This document shows, piece by piece, positions 1 through 11,903 of a stretch of DNA of 64,000 bases. The stretch spans positions 5,022,001 through 5,086,000 of the forward strand of contig OY540810.1 in assembly GCA_961205875.1 (NCBI GenBank), given 5' to 3'. Numbering within the stretch: the first letter of the stretch is position 1; every line of letters starts with the position of its first letter. The translations under genes and the position numbers were made by a program. The notes beneath the pieces are model-generated. The model was not told where the DNA came from. It searched no databases and was given only the letters and a program-made list of their open reading frames with translations. Origin of the DNA: Sialis fuliginosa. Lineage: Eukaryota > Arthropoda > Insecta > Megaloptera > Sialidae.

Positions 1-49
1 GTTCGTTTGACCAATAAAGCAGTCAATGAAACGCGACGGGTAATCGTTA

Positions 50-345
50 ATGGTGACAGACGACACCTGCAGAAAAAACCTCCGCCCGGCCCAGACCAAG
101 CGCCTCCCTCGACTGTCCTCGGTACCTCCCCTCATCTCACCAATCCTGGACGTGTCGCCGACACCTGGTGCTTTCTTGGTGCCATCCAAGCCACGAGACC
201 GAGTGCGATGCCTTCGAATCCGAGGAACCCACCTTGAGAACGATTCCGTGGCCAAGCCGGCTGACCCCGATTACGTGCCCCCTCGACCACCGAGCTATCG
301 CCAGAGAATATTAAAAAAGGCAACAATGCGCCGACAATTCGGCTA
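50..345 (+). CDS. Candidate first coding exon of an unrecognised host gene
   Basis: This is the only stretch that reads like host protein-coding DNA. An ATG at 50 follows an in-frame stop at 41-43 and opens 98 codons with mostly G or C at third positions, in sharp contrast to the A+T-rich DNA that follows. The frame ends in TAG at 344-346, but a perfect donor (GTGAGT, 346-351) overlaps that stop, so splicing after base 345 would leave two bases of a codon (phase 2). The peptide is basic and proline-rich: residues about 14-60 hold many Pro/Arg/Ser, and residues about 70-98 contain PDYVPPRPPSYRQR and end KKATMRRQFG. I see no signal peptide, membrane segment or known domain, and I do not recognise the family. 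The start context is weak (T at -3, G at +4). It could instead be a last exon ending at the TAG, with AATAAA at 560-565, or the other open frame (1-237) could be the real one. Confidence 0.42.
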
Positions 346-351
346 GTGAGT
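346..351 (+). other. Candidate 5' splice donor (GTGAGT)
   Basis: GTGAGT follows CGGCTA at the end of the G+C-rich open frame and matches the metazoan donor consensus. Used as a donor, it removes the TAG stop and starts an intron that would run through at least most of the window. Confidence 0.4.
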
Positions 352-2356
352 AGACATTGACTTTATAATAACAATATTTCTTTTGGTGCGTGCGCGGTTC
401 GGTTCGCTTTGAGTGTTACAGACGTTACTTTAATTACTAGGCATAATTATTATTAGTATTCTCATTATTATTATTACTGTTCTTATTATTGTTATTATCC
501 TTATATTTATTATTATATAATTAGGACAGATAAATTGTATGCTCCTATCCTCACATACAAATAAATTTAATTAAATGATTCGACCAAACTTTTTCTAGTA
601 TCATATTTCCCTAAGAACATAAATATAACATAAATAATTATATGGAAGTATTCACAAACTTCTCTTGATCTCTAAAACATTATAAAACCAAAAAATCATA
701 TCAATCTATATAATTTCTCTAAACGTAAACATTTTGTTTGAAATTTTATCATTTGAGGAGATGGTTCCAAAACTCGTTCATTTCATTTAAAAAAAATCGA
801 GATGTCAGGGTATTTTGAAAGAATATTTGGCATTATTATACATTATTACATGGTTATGTTAGTTTTGAGCAAAACTCGAAACTGACATTATTACAATATG
901 AAATAATGCCAAAAATTCATTCAAAATCCACTGATTTTTTTTTTTTTAAATATAACAAACGAGTTTTGGATCTCATCTCTTCATTTGCAATAACATTTTA
1001 TCCTACAAGACAGCTTTGTAAGCCGCTAGAAAGTTATGCATCTCCCTTCGTGGGGGAGGTATTACTCTAGTCACTAGTCTATGCATCAAAATCACCCAAT
1101 TTCTAGAAATGAAATGTTTGTCTGGTCAAAATTTAATAAATATAATAAGCCTAAAAAATAACATAAATATTATATTAAAAATGGTCATATATATTTTTTG
1201 TAAATATAAATAGAATATATTATCAATAATTTCCAAGAAGTTAAATAACCGAAGTATGAAAAATACGCAGCTTGTTATTTTATGTTTAATTAAAAAATCT
1301 ATATTTGTTATACATTACAAAATTTCCGAGAAAAATGTCTGCTATTTTTTTATGTGCTAATCATAAATAAAATCGTTACAAATAAGTAACATGTATACAC
1401 ACACACACAAAAGCACTATCGGAATCGGGAGCAGTTTCATAGATTTACGGTACTTTATGCCTAAACAAATAAATTACTATACTTGACGTTTCTTTAGATT
1501 TCATTCAACCATTTCTTATTTACCAGCATTGAGGTTTTATTTAATTGTTAATAAATTTCACAATGGATAATTTTATAGCTGTATTCCAACATGATTCATG
1601 ATGACAGTTTATATTTTTATATACAGATTAATAATATTTATACTGCTTTATTTATTATTACGCATAATTTTATTGCAATTCTCAAGACAAATTATTTTAA
1701 TGTATATTTCCAAATACATATACATAGGTCTTTATTTTATTAACTTCATGAATTGTTTTAAAAATATTTTGAGAAGATAAAGTATAAAATATTTTGTAAA
1801 GATAAAATCTAATAAACCCACCACGAAAAGGTTGAATGTAGCTACGGCCAGACAATTTACAATGTGTAGAACCAATATCATGAAAACTTTAGAAAAAATT
1901 GTTATCCTTCCTCAGATACCACGATCTACATAACAAAGACCAGAACTTGGAATCAAAGCCTACCCACATTTAGTAGCACTCATTCTCTATGCGATAATGT
2001 AAAACGTCGCATTCACGGCCAGTTTCTGTCTACAAACAAAATGTGATTATTGATAAAATATCAAAGTTGATCTTTCCAAGTGCGATATATGTCTATTCTT
2101 GTATAACACAGATATGTAGGTAGAAAAATACATTGTACAAAATTTAACAATACCTACCAACATGGCATTTTCGTAATAAAATTTTAGATATGAGAATTGA
2201 TTGGAAACATTTTCCAGTCAAAAGAGTATCCATCTTTTGACCGGTTTTATAAAAGTCACAACAAACAAAAATAATACATATGTATTAACTATTTTGAAGC
2301 CAAAACGATTATGTAACGAGTCGAGTTATAATGCGAAGCAATGGCTCTGTGAATTC
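352..2356. other. A+T-rich non-coding stretch
   Basis: The first 80 bases stay fairly G+C-rich (a GTGCGTGCGCGG run near 387), then the sequence drops to A+T-rich DNA. It holds an ATT/TTA-rich simple repeat at about 445-520 and a short AC run near 1397-1410. No credible exon is visible; the 60-codon frame near 1598 is A+T-driven. Confidence 0.6.
445..520. repeat. Degenerate ATT/TTA microsatellite
   Basis: About 75 bases made almost entirely of ATT, TTA and TAT units with scattered C or G interruptions. Confidence 0.75.
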
Positions 2357-2750
2357 AGTAAGTGATTTCGGGGGGTTTCAGCAATGTTTAAAAATTTATT
2401 ACCAAGTAGGTAATTTTTTTCTGAAGTTTTCGTTTACGGTAGGAAATAGTACTGTCTTTCGTCATTAAAATGAATTTTTACTTTTTACTGTACGATTTTT
2501 TTTCACCGAAATTTACTAGTTTGATGATATTCTAATATTTAAAGCATATCTTGGCAAAAAAAACTGTACAGTAAAAAGTAAAAATTCATTTTAATGACGA
2601 AAGATAATACTATTTATTTGCCGTGAACTTAAATTTTTAAACATAGCTAAAATTGTCATTTAGGACACGTTTAGGTTAGGTTACATCAAAAACCTGACGT
2701 AATGGCAGTGGATTCGGTTTCAGCACGCCAAAAACTACCCGAAATTACCT
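2357..2750. mobile_element. Short inverted-repeat element, family A copy 1
   Basis: The segment is largely self-complementary. A perfect 39-bp inverted repeat (2455-2493 against 2566-2604) flanks about 72 bases. Weaker pairing extends outwards to AGTAAGTGATTTCGGG at 2357 and CCCGAAATTACCT at 2750. Its right half, including TTTAGGTTAGGTTA and GGTTTCAGCACGCCAAAAA, recurs at 28.3-28.4 kb and in more diverged form at 39.3-39.4 kb. There is no coding capacity, so this is a non-autonomous DNA element (MITE-like) whose superfamily is not assigned. Confidence 0.7.
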
Positions 2751-3015
2751 ATGCAAGTAGAAACAACAAAAAAGATGTCAGCTTGTAAGTATAATCAAGG
2801 GCATTTGTGATGTTGCTACGAACTTTAGGTTTTCTCCGTTTTTAACCGTCATGGATTTCGAAATAGACGTGGTGAAGTCACGAGAAAAATCTAGTTTTAA
2901 ATAAATTATTAGTCTAAAATAAAGTTATAAAAATATAATAGGTAAAATAGTTGCAGGTACAATCTCAACTACTATAAACCCATCTGAAGAAAATTGTACA
3001 TGTATGAGTCGCTTA

Positions 3016-3260
3016 CTACCACAAAGGAGAGAGAAGAAAAGTGAGTATAACCGCGCGACGGACCGAGGTCTTGTGAAGATTCCCCCAGCCTACTAGATGC
3101 TGGTGCTGTGAGCATTCGTCGTGTCTTCTTTTCCCCAGAGCCGTAGAAGAGAATCTCCGGGAAAATTTATTGTTATTGCTGTTAACCCTTTCCCTGTCCC
3201 GAGATAATTCACATCGCGTTGGAATAAATTGCAGATCAAATTGACTTGACACGCCGCATT
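3016..3260. other. G+C-richer island, possible regulatory or exonic sequence
   Basis: The composition is balanced compared with the flanks, with several CpGs (ACCGCGCGACGGACC near 3050). On the + strand there is a donor-like AAAGTGAGTATAAC near 3040 and an acceptor-like TCTTCTTTTCCCCAG near 3140, but no supported reading frame joins them. The minus strand has a 78-codon frame with no recognisable domain. It could be an enhancer, a small non-coding exon or old unique sequence. Confidence 0.25.
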
Positions 3261-3994
3261 AAATGATGCCACTTACGTTTTGTCGCTATTCTTTTTTCAA
3301 TTTTATTTAAATCAAGACAATGGAAAGTAAATAAGTTTTTAGATGCATATTATATATTTATTTGTTTTTGATGATAGCTTTATAAAATACTAAATTAAAA
3401 TACATTTTACAAACGATGGTGTTACTAAATAATATACACTTATGTACCTAATTTAACTATTTTATAAATTAGAATATAAGTCGTGTGCGTACAGTAATAA
3501 TTATAAAAAAAAATGTATTTATTATATTATATAACTTACTGTTAGGCATTAAAACTATAATTTAAAATGCAACGGTATACAACTACTTACATTTATAAAT
3601 TATTAGTAAATAATTGTTGAATGTTATAAATGTATTACGAATTATAATAAAATTTATTTTACTTCTAACAATTTATTGTTACGTATATATTGAAACGAAT
3701 AAACATAATTTACAAAACTTTATAACTTCATAGAAGTACCTATATATCTATTTATTTTTTCGTCTCTGTGACTTGAATCAGCTAAAAATCACTTTTGTAA
3801 ACTTTTATTGTAACTTAAAAATTACTGTTAAAGGAATCCATAAAATATTTAGTTTTCAACAAGCATTATCACTTCGCAGATATAATAAAATATCATTGCT
3901 CTATTTTAGACTTCTAAAGTAAGATTAAGATATTCGTTATACGTAACTAAATTATAAATTTGTTTTATTTCATTTTCGAAAGCGCCAAAGAAAA
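3261..3994. other. A+T-rich non-coding stretch
   Basis: Long runs of A, T and ATTATAA-type words. I see no gene, inverted repeat or recognisable element. Confidence 0.6.
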
Positions 3995-4215
3995 AAAACA
4001 CTAAAATATATGATCATAATAATATGTGAAACATATCGAATCCTAGATGTTCATATCTGGACATTTTTGATATATGGTATATTTGATAATATATGATCAT
4101 ATACATACTTTTATATATTTATTCATATCTAAATTCCACTCATATGACTATAATTAATCATATAAGATCATATATGAATATATGCTCATATCTGGCAATT
4201 TTTATGTATGGTTAT
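3995..4215. mobile_element. TATGATCATAT-saturated element
   Basis: The segment is packed with variants of the self-complementary word ATATGATCATAT (near 4008, 4090, 4165 and 4190) plus TTCATATCTGG-type words at 4051 and a related copy at 4188. A short motif repeated irregularly towards both ends is typical of hAT-type non-autonomous elements with subterminal repeats. Clear terminal repeats and a target duplication were not found. Confidence 0.4.
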
Positions 4216-5041
4216 GTATAGCACTACAAGGAGAAAAATGTATATTTCCTAGTTAAATTCCTAAACAATATCAACTATAGTCTGGTGGGGTGACACATAG
4301 CATAGCACCAAGCGATTCCTATAGTCTTATAGAATTAATCAAAACGTGATATACAATTAAAATAATATTCTCTTGACCATAAACAACATACAACAAACAA
4401 AATATTGTAAAAAAAAACACAGTAACAACATGAAGCCGTAACAATGAAGTTTATAAATCTTGTCGCAGTGTTACAAAGTTGGCAGCAATGTACAGATAGT
4501 GAGATATCACCACAACAACTGCTGCAGAATTCACTGCGTAAAACCACTTAATGCTCTTTACTTTAGTGGTTACACTGTCCGCGATGTTGGCGGATGTGTG
4601 ATCATTTCACGCTATTTGGTTTATCATTAATTACATTTTTATTTCTTCTAGGTTGCCTGATCTGTAATTAAAGAAACTGTGTTCTTAAAGACATTCGGAT
4701 TCTAACTAAAAATAATATATTTTTTTATAGTTCGGTTTTCGGGTTTGTTATTTTTCTTCTAAAGAAGAAAGCAAAATATCAAACAATAAAAAAAAATGAA
4801 ATCGCCATTACTTTACAATTAAAATATTACACAGTGATGAAGGACTAAAAATGGCGCAAGGAATTCGTACTTAGATAAGGTAAGATAAGTTTTTGGATGT
4901 ATAAAAACCAACTTATATTAGTCTGTGTGCAAAATTCTTACCAAAACTTGACAGCGGTCAATTTTTTTATGAAATATCATTATTGTTTTTTTCAGTAAGA
5001 GCCTAAATGATTAATAATATTGCAAAAATACAATAAAATAT
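4216..5041. other. Non-coding stretch
   Basis: Unremarkable A+T-rich sequence. A 70-codon minus-strand frame at 4335-4547 has no domain and is cysteine-rich only by translating TGT/TGC-rich DNA. Confidence 0.55.
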
Positions 5042-5344
5042 TGTCCGGTATTATAAAGCTCGCAAACTTAGCAAGCACTTTCAAATGGGTTATTAATTCT
5101 GTGATAGTATCTATGGATTAGCTATGAAATTTAGAGCAGTGATTCTTCAACGTATTGTAACACAGTTGGCGACTGACCGTACAAAATAATTTTCATAATA
5201 TCGCCACTGTTTTAATACCATTGGTGTTTACATACCACGCGTGCGCGAAAATTGTCAAACATTTCATGAAACTAAAGGAGAACTGTCTGATAGGTTAGAA
5301 ACCTCATTTGAAAGTGCTTGCTAGCTCTTTTATAATATCGGACA
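5042..5344. mobile_element. Terminal-inverted-repeat element, family F copy 1
   Basis: The left end TGTCCGGTATTATAAAGCTC and the reverse complement of the right end (TGTCCGATATTATAAAAGAG) agree, and pairing continues through AGCAAGCACTTTCAAATG on both sides, giving imperfect terminal repeats of about 45 bp. The 303-bp length and lack of coding capacity fit a MITE. The same termini are on the copies at 9.4 and 12.9 kb. Confidence 0.8.
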
Positions 5345-5992
5345 TAAGTGGACCTAACATGTCTTTGAGAAAGAGATTTTAACATGTCGGAACATCTCCA
5401 ATTTAACAAACAAGGGTAAAGAATTTAAAATTCTGTTCATGCCTTAATGACTTCTAGTTGATAATAATAGACTACACATCTTCTCTATATGATAAGAAAC
5501 TCTTGCCAACTCTGGGAAAACATTATGTACATACACATTACCCTTGCGCAATAAAAATTTAAGAATTGAGAAACAACAAGAAGTGGGTTCAGATAAACTC
5601 ATAGATACAACAGTCACGCGTCGTGCAACTCCAAAGAGATGTCTACCACCCACACCGTTACTCACCCTAAACTGTACCTACGAACACAATTGTGGTCACA
5701 ATTAACCTTCTAAAGTTTGCCACTAATTCGATTTCTTGATTCTGATATGTGAGGATGGAGAAGAATATACATACTTCAGATGAATGCTCTGAGGTTGTGA
5801 TAAGGATCAGTACTTTTTAAGTTATTGGGTTACTTATATATGCACTTACTTTGTCACACAAAAAAATTTCTTCATATTTATTTAACTAAAATTTGTTTTG
5901 TCCCGATATACTATTATATTAAATTAATTACTAAAGCATTACACAAAATGCTAGAACTGCATTATATTATTTATTATGTAGGTATAATTTCT
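5345..5992. other. Non-coding stretch
   Basis: Mixed A+T-rich sequence. The minus-strand 73-codon frame at 5444-5665 and the plus-strand 62-codon frame at 5825-6013 show no domain. Confidence 0.55.
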
Positions 5993-6440
5993 TTGGGTTC
6001 CGTAAAAAACTAGGAACCCATATAGTTTTGCTTTGTCCATCCGTTTGTCTGTCCATATTAATTTTATATCGATTAAGATGAAATTTGGTATACGAACGTA
6101 AATTGATAACCCAAAAACAGAAATGAATACCGAAAAGTATATTAAAATTTTTTTTTTTCACTTAATCAAATGGTATATGACCTTTTGATTTTAACCCTTC
6201 AGTCATGATATATTTACTGTTAAATGTAGTTATCGGAATGTCTCTTCCTCTAATTTCTAAACTATCTATTAAAAAAATCGGAAAAAAATCCAGAATGTAG
6301 ATTTTAATTAGTACTTTCAATAAAAATTATAACGAACACTGTAGTAAAAATAATTTATGAACATTTTTTTATAAATCGTAGTGAGAATGACTACGGAACC
6401 TTATCATGTACGTGCCCAACACACACTTGGCCGTTTTATA
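5993..6440 (+). mobile_element. Degenerate insect repeat with hairpin head and CACTTGGCCG tail, family J copy 1
   Basis: It opens with a small hairpin (TGGGTTCC ... GGAACCCA), followed by a CCATCCGTTTGTCTGTCC run and GATGAAATTTGGTAT, and ends ACTACGGAACC ... CACACTTGGCCG. From memory, the 'cgCACTTGGCCG' tail is widespread in lepidopteran repeats. The middle part has an inverted second copy at 15.5-15.65 kb. No open frame is visible; it is an old, decayed element. Confidence 0.6.
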
Positions 6441-7989
6441 ATGAAATAGTTCTTGTGTCACATATTTTCAATTACATGAAAATATAATTTATTTTCTTAA
6501 AAATTCGATACATATAGTGTCATATAGGCTAACGTTGAGGCTACTCATACATATGGTAGTTTGATGACCTCACTTCTAGCTACGCAAAAAAACCTATGAT
6601 ATTTTTTATGTATTTACAAAGCTAAAAGTGAGATGCGAAAAACGAAATAAGTAGAACACGTATGTTTATGGTCTTACTATAAAATTAAATGTTTAATATC
6701 ATTAGGACTGTATATTGAAGAGTAAAAGCGGAGAAGAGACAAGACCAACTTCATTTTTAACGAGACGATTATCTACAAGTATCGTCGAGAGCTTGGTTTT
6801 AAAGCATTTTCAATAATTAGCAATTAGTATTTAAACGTTCATGTTTACTAGACGCTATTTATTGGTTTTAAATTAATTAACTTTTTTAAAAGAAAGAATA
6901 AAAAAAACATATGCAGGGAAAAAGTATGCTGTTGTTTTTAATATTGTACCTGAATTATATAATAAATAAATTGCTATTCGATACTAATCTCCAAAATCAA
7001 TAACTCAAGCCAAGTGTAAAATAAGAGCTAACTTTTAAGTTAGCTCTTAAGAAAATATACAGAAAAAAACTGTAAAAGATTTGTATATTTCAAAATACCT
7101 TTGTTACATTATAATAAATAGAAAAAAATCACACGAGTACGAGACAAGATCAGATCATTATTTTACGACACGATACCAAGGAGAGATGGTTATAATTTTC
7201 GGGGCGCGACTTACTTAAATCTATTCTATGTATCATTACGATTTGATTCCACTAGAAGTCCAAAAAGGTATAATATAAAAGTCACCTTCGAAAGGGTCAA
7301 TTTAAAGTTATTCCTAATACCGAGTTCATTATCTATCCAATAAGCCCGCACCTCAAGAATCTATCTAAACGACAACTATTTTAATTCAAGTACCATAAAT
7401 AACGTTAATGAAATAATTAATTTTCTGGTAATAAAATACTTTTATAACAAACACTCGAAAGCCTACGATCTATGTTTTGTTCCGAATTCCTTACGCTATC
7501 TGATGAACATGGAGAGAGTGCGGGTGGGGATGGGTTGCGGAAGAGAAGATGTAACCAGTGGTGGCGCGTGCTTAGAATAGATGAGTAACTAAATCGAGGA
7601 AAAATATTATTCTACAGTTTAAAATCATTTAAATGGATATATTTACGATGTCTGGATGTAACATGTGTTTTACATTAGTCCTTTTCTACTATATTTCAAT
7701 CCTGCCTAGGACATATGTATATATTTCTGTTGAAACTAGAAAATATCAAAATTTTAATGAGCAATTTAGAAGATTTTTTTTATTTAAACAAATTTTTTTT
7801 TATAATTATTGAAAACAGGCATTGATTTTGACGTTATAGTGAAGATGCGAGTCTCAATGCAGCATAGATGACTCAAACACTTGGCTAGATTGATGACAGA
7901 AGATCGGTCAATCCCGCTGTGAATTTGAGTCGTCAGTATATATTTTCAATTTTTTGAAGAAATTCATACGAAAAAAGTATAGTCTGACA
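6441..7989. other. Non-coding stretch with one perfect small palindrome
   Basis: A+T-rich, with a slightly G+C-richer patch near 7490-7580 (GAGAGTGCGGGTGGGG). Contains the hairpin at 7022-7049. No gene is seen. Confidence 0.55.
7022..7049. repeat. Perfect 11-bp stem palindrome
   Basis: TAAGAGCTAAC and GTTAGCTCTTA flank a 6-base loop (TTTTAA). Without a T-run or neighbouring gene it has no evident terminator role. Confidence 0.7.
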
Positions 7990-8062
7990 CAGCGGTCATC
8001 AAACTACGACCTGCGGGCCGGATTCGGCCCTTTAAAGATTTTCATTTGGCCCCCGATTTTTA
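7990..8062 (+). mobile_element. Solo hAT-type terminus
   Basis: CAGCGGTCATCAAACT followed by CTGCGGGCCGGATTCGGCCC and ATTTGGCCCCC has the look of a hAT left end with GGCC-rich subterminal sequence. No matching right end was found within the next few kilobases, so this is a truncated copy or one with a diverged end. Confidence 0.5.
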
Positions 8063-9408
8063 TATATAAATATTTTAATATTATTATTTGTATGTTATAT
8101 AATTTAATGATTTGATGTACATATAATATGTATTAATTTATATGAATACATTAGTTGTTATTATTACTAAAATCTAAAATAGAATAACAAAAAGGATACA
8201 TAAAAACGTTTTAATAATGTAATCTGTTTTATTACACGCATAAAATATTGTGGTTGTACTTCGGTAAATCGATATCAATTAATTTCCAATAAATATTTCA
8301 ATAAAATTAAATATTTATTGCAATTAAACAGAAAATAGGTTAAAACGACATAACAATTATAACACATAATTATTTCAATAGATAATGATCATAAAGTGTC
8401 AATTTATTATTTTGAATGGAGTCACTTTATTAAGTTTATTAAAGTACAATTGATGGTAGAAATTATTTAAAATTATATTCTACTTATATTAAAGGAAGAA
8501 GTCAAAATTTAATTTCATGATTTTCTTGTCTACTGGCTTAATCTTTTCAGACAGTTCCTTCATGTTGGCTTGTTATTTGGTGAATGTGTTGTGTGTGTGC
8601 GGAATGGGAAGTAGTTAATGAGTCGATTATAGTAGGTGGAATCAAACAGAGTGGCCGAGATTATAGGATTTGTGTTTTAAAGAAAAAATAGCTAACAATA
8701 ACAAAATAACTAAAAAAAATTAAATTTATTAGTAATAGCTTCTTAGCAAGACAAATATTAGTTCAATAACTAGTGAAAGTAAGTATTATATATACGAATT
8801 TATAAAAAAAATCACAGACAATCATAAACCCACAATATGCTATATACATAATACATACATACATATATCTTTCTTTGTGAAGACTCAATTTTTAAATCAG
8901 ATGCACAGTCTCTATGCTCTATGTCTTGTCTATGATTTAAAATATAATATTTTCAAGAACACATCCTATACTTTTATTACTATCCTCTCTTTGTCAATCG
9001 ATGTTTTCATTTATATTTTTTTTCTTTATATTATGTACTATATATTCGATCAGTTATACATTATATAGCCAATACATTTCGCAATAGCAAACCAAGAATT
9101 GCCCCCAGATGCCTCCGGTCTCAACGGGCCTGTAAAGATCATCCCACGTGGCTTATTTGGTATAGAATCGTACCAAAATACCTACTTTTATTTTATTCTC
9201 TTCGGTATTTTTCCGTTTTATATTGCATTATATGTTTATACTAATTGTAGATGACTAGTAGCTGGTAGTTACTATATACTAAAATATTTTAAGATTCGGC
9301 ATATGAAATCATCATTACCTATTATTATTCATTATATGATTTAATACAAATTAAAAATATTATACGTATAGATATGTTAAAAAAGTGTTCGAGTATTTTA
9401 CCGACTAA
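8063..9408. other. Non-coding stretch
   Basis: A+T-rich. A small G+C-richer patch at 9100-9160 (CCCCCAGATGCCTCCGG) is not part of a repeat I recognise. The 63-codon frame at 8877-9068 is low-complexity hydrophobic. Confidence 0.55.
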
Positions 9409-9959
9409 TGTCCGGTATTGTAAAGGAGCTAATAAATTGATAGCTAACGAGCATTTTCAAATGGTATATCAAACCTTTATGATAGTTTCCTTGAAGTATA
9501 TGTGTTTGACAAGTTTCTCGTATACATTGTACGTAAACTCCAATGGAATTAAAACAATGGAGACATTATGGAAATTATCTTGTGTTATAATATGTTTAAG
9601 TACCACTGATCTTAATTCCAAAACAAACCCATATAGCCCAGGAAATAAAGGAAAAAGTACAAGGAAAATGTATGATGTACCAAATTTAAACAGTGATTAG
9701 AACATGTCTAGATGTATATTTCCTGAAAACTTCCTAGCAAAATTTGTTCCGGAACACCCTCAACCAAGGGTCCAAAGTTTTGATTTGCAAAGATTTTATA
9801 AACACTCTGTATCTAATGAACGGAATGTTCAATCAACCCGGCTTTTCGCATTTTAAACAAATTACTTAATTTTCTAATAGATAATATCACAAAATTAAAA
9901 CCCCGTTGAAAGTGCTTCTTTGCTAACAAATTTTGTTTGCTCATTTATAATACCGGGCA
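9409..9959. mobile_element. Terminal-inverted-repeat element, family F copy 2
   Basis: Left end TGTCCGGTATTGTAAAGGAG; the right end reads, in reverse complement, TGCCCGGTATTATAAATGAG, followed on both sides by GCTAAC ... AGCATTTTC/AGCACTTTC. It is longer (551 bp) than copy 1. A 108-codon frame at 9374-9700 runs across its left border and is not credible as a gene. Confidence 0.7.
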
Positions 9960-10378
9960 TAATACTTTTATTTTAATCAAAACAAACAAAAAAGTTTTAA
10001 TAAACAGTAGTCCTCAAATCAATCGTTTCAGATATAGTATAAATTCGATTCTATAGATTTATTACTATGTTTTTTTTTTTATTGAAAAATAAATATATAG
10101 CTATTTTAATATTCAACTCAAAAATAATGATATGATTATTGTGGAAACTAACAATACCGTCTTTTGTAAAATGAGCTTCGGCATCATAAGCTTTTCCCCA
10201 ACATTACATAAAATGTATGTATTGTATATATCTAATATTTTCCACTGATTTATGTACTAATTGTTAAGAATATTTAAAAAAAAACTAACAATTATTATTA
10301 CTAATTGTAAGTATGACTTCTCTACATAATGAACAATAAAAAAATCTATAAATTGGAAACTTCATTTAAAAATAATAG
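9960..10378. other. Non-coding stretch
   Basis: A+T-rich with a 12-T run near 10070. I see nothing else. Confidence 0.5.
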
Positions 10379-10783
10379 ATGTACAGTCGCCTGCAGAACT
10401 CGTCTGGCACCCTAAAGGCTAGAATCGCTTACAACAGATTCCAAATTTAAAGACAAACATCATCGGTTATCTTTTTCTATCAACTTTAATATATTTAAAT
10501 ACTAAAATTCGGAATATCAAATATTTATTGCCACAAAATTTACGTATACAATTTTCAATAGATTACATAATAATTTAATTCCACAAATATATATGAGTAC
10601 CTATGTATTATAAACGAAGAGTAGTTCTTTATCTAGCAAATGAATTTCAAAATATCTGTCTTTGTTTGATATATGGAGAAATGATTTAAATATTATAATA
10701 ATCAAATGGGAGGAGCCTACTAAGTTTGTGATAAACGAAAATGAATACAAACTGCAAGACCATTAATGCAGGTGACTGTACAT
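10379..10783. mobile_element. Terminal-inverted-repeat element with TACAGTCGCC ends
   Basis: The left end ATGTACAGTCGCCTGCAG and the reverse complement of the right end (ATGTACAGTCACCTGCATT) match at about 17 positions. The 405 bp between them have no coding capacity. TACAGTCGCC-type ends are familiar from short Tc1/mariner-like elements in moths and butterflies, and the TA at each border fits a TA target. Confidence 0.7.
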
Positions 10784-11306
10784 AATACAACTTAATCAAA
10801 TTTTAAATGTATTTAAAATTAAGTAGATTATTATTAATACCTATGTATATAATAATATACAATATACTCCAGTATAAAACGGCAAAAAATCTAATGAAAA
10901 CTATTTGAATACAGGATTAAACCCTTCGTTCCTGTTACGACACATTGTCATACATATACTATTATTAATTCATAAATGTATGTCATAAGAAACTGTCCCT
11001 CCTGTCTCAAACAGAGAATAATTTTATTTGAATCTGTACATATGCGGACATGTATGTTAGGTGATACAACAAAGATATTTCCATATCTTTCAAAGCCTGC
11101 TAGGACAGACGTCGCATAATGCTACTGTCCTCGGTATTTTCACAAAAGAGATAACGCGATTTAGGATTTTCACATCAGCCACATTGTGTGCGTGTGAGTA
11201 AAAGAGAAATATATCTGCAAAGGGAAAAGAGGGAAAGATGTGATAGGTGAATTTTCGCCTTTCGTGTATAATAAATTTTTTAGTATGGAGCACTAGTAAT
11301 TTGTAC
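10784..11306. other. Non-coding stretch
   Basis: A+T-rich to about 10900, then mixed. The minus-strand frame at 11090-11293 (67 codons) has no domain. Confidence 0.5.
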
Positions 11307-11903
11307 TAGAGCTTGGCGCGTCAGTAAATTTTGCTCACGAACACGCACGCTCACGAATCCTAACTCATGCTCGATCACACATCTCGAGTCACGCTCATGG
11401 CACGATTTAATATAATTAAATTTTGAAATGATGAAAATTAACGTTTTTTACGAGCAATACGTACAATATGTTTTCTATTTCTATTATTTCTTCTAAACTG
11501 CATTTCTAGTGCAAGCAAACAAAACAATACGAAAATAAAGCAACAATGCATTTTTTAAATCTGGAGTTTTTATGGTGTTCTGGTAAAGTTGGCAATACTG
11601 ACCATGTGATAGTGCTTTTCTTAAAATGACATTTTATTTTCATACCGTATTTTTTAATGTAAAAACGTTATAACATTTATATGCATTATTGGTTCGGATA
11701 TTAAAAAATAATAATAATAAAAAAAATACATATTAAATAAGTATAAAAAAATACCCTCGAAATATACTCACGGAATCACGCACGGTCACTCACGGTTGTT
11801 TTACTTTGACTCACAATCACGCACGCTCACGATTCAATATTTGAAAATCGTTCACGTCGGGTCGCGGCTGTGAACCAACGTGATTCGAAAAATTCACGGC
11901 TCG
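11307..11903. mobile_element. TCACG-saturated element
   Basis: The two ends (about 11330-11400 and 11765-11895) are filled with TCACG, CACGCTCACG and CGTGAG variants, with an A+T-rich core between. The outer ends pair weakly (AGAGCTTGGCGCG against the reverse complement CGAGCCGTGAATTTT). Motif-rich ends around a plain core suggest a hAT-like element with subterminal transposase-binding repeats. There is no coding capacity. Confidence 0.55.

Noticed and set aside
7..237. Open frame from the window edge, overlapping the candidate first exon
   Set aside because: It starts from TTG, stops before the splice donor and has less consistent third-position G/C than the frame at 50-345. Both cannot be real; kept only as an alternative.
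2671..2690. TTTAGGTTAGGTTA resembling the insect telomere repeat TTAGG
   Set aside because: Only two units, and they belong to the conserved tail of family A elements.
3016..3252. 78-codon minus-strand frame in the 3.0-3.25 kb island
   Set aside because: No recognisable family and no convincing exon borders in that strand; reported only as a composition island.
7022..7049. Perfect small hairpin as a transcription terminator
   Set aside because: No upstream gene and no bacterial context; kept only as a palindrome.
8490..8580. Possible transposase remnant on the minus strand (KELSEKIKPVDKK-like)
   Set aside because: Only about 20 plausible residues with no second matching segment; chance is likely.
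9374..9700. 108-codon plus-strand frame, the longest in the window
   Set aside because: It begins outside and runs into a family F inverted-repeat element, has no domain, and the other F copies do not keep it open.
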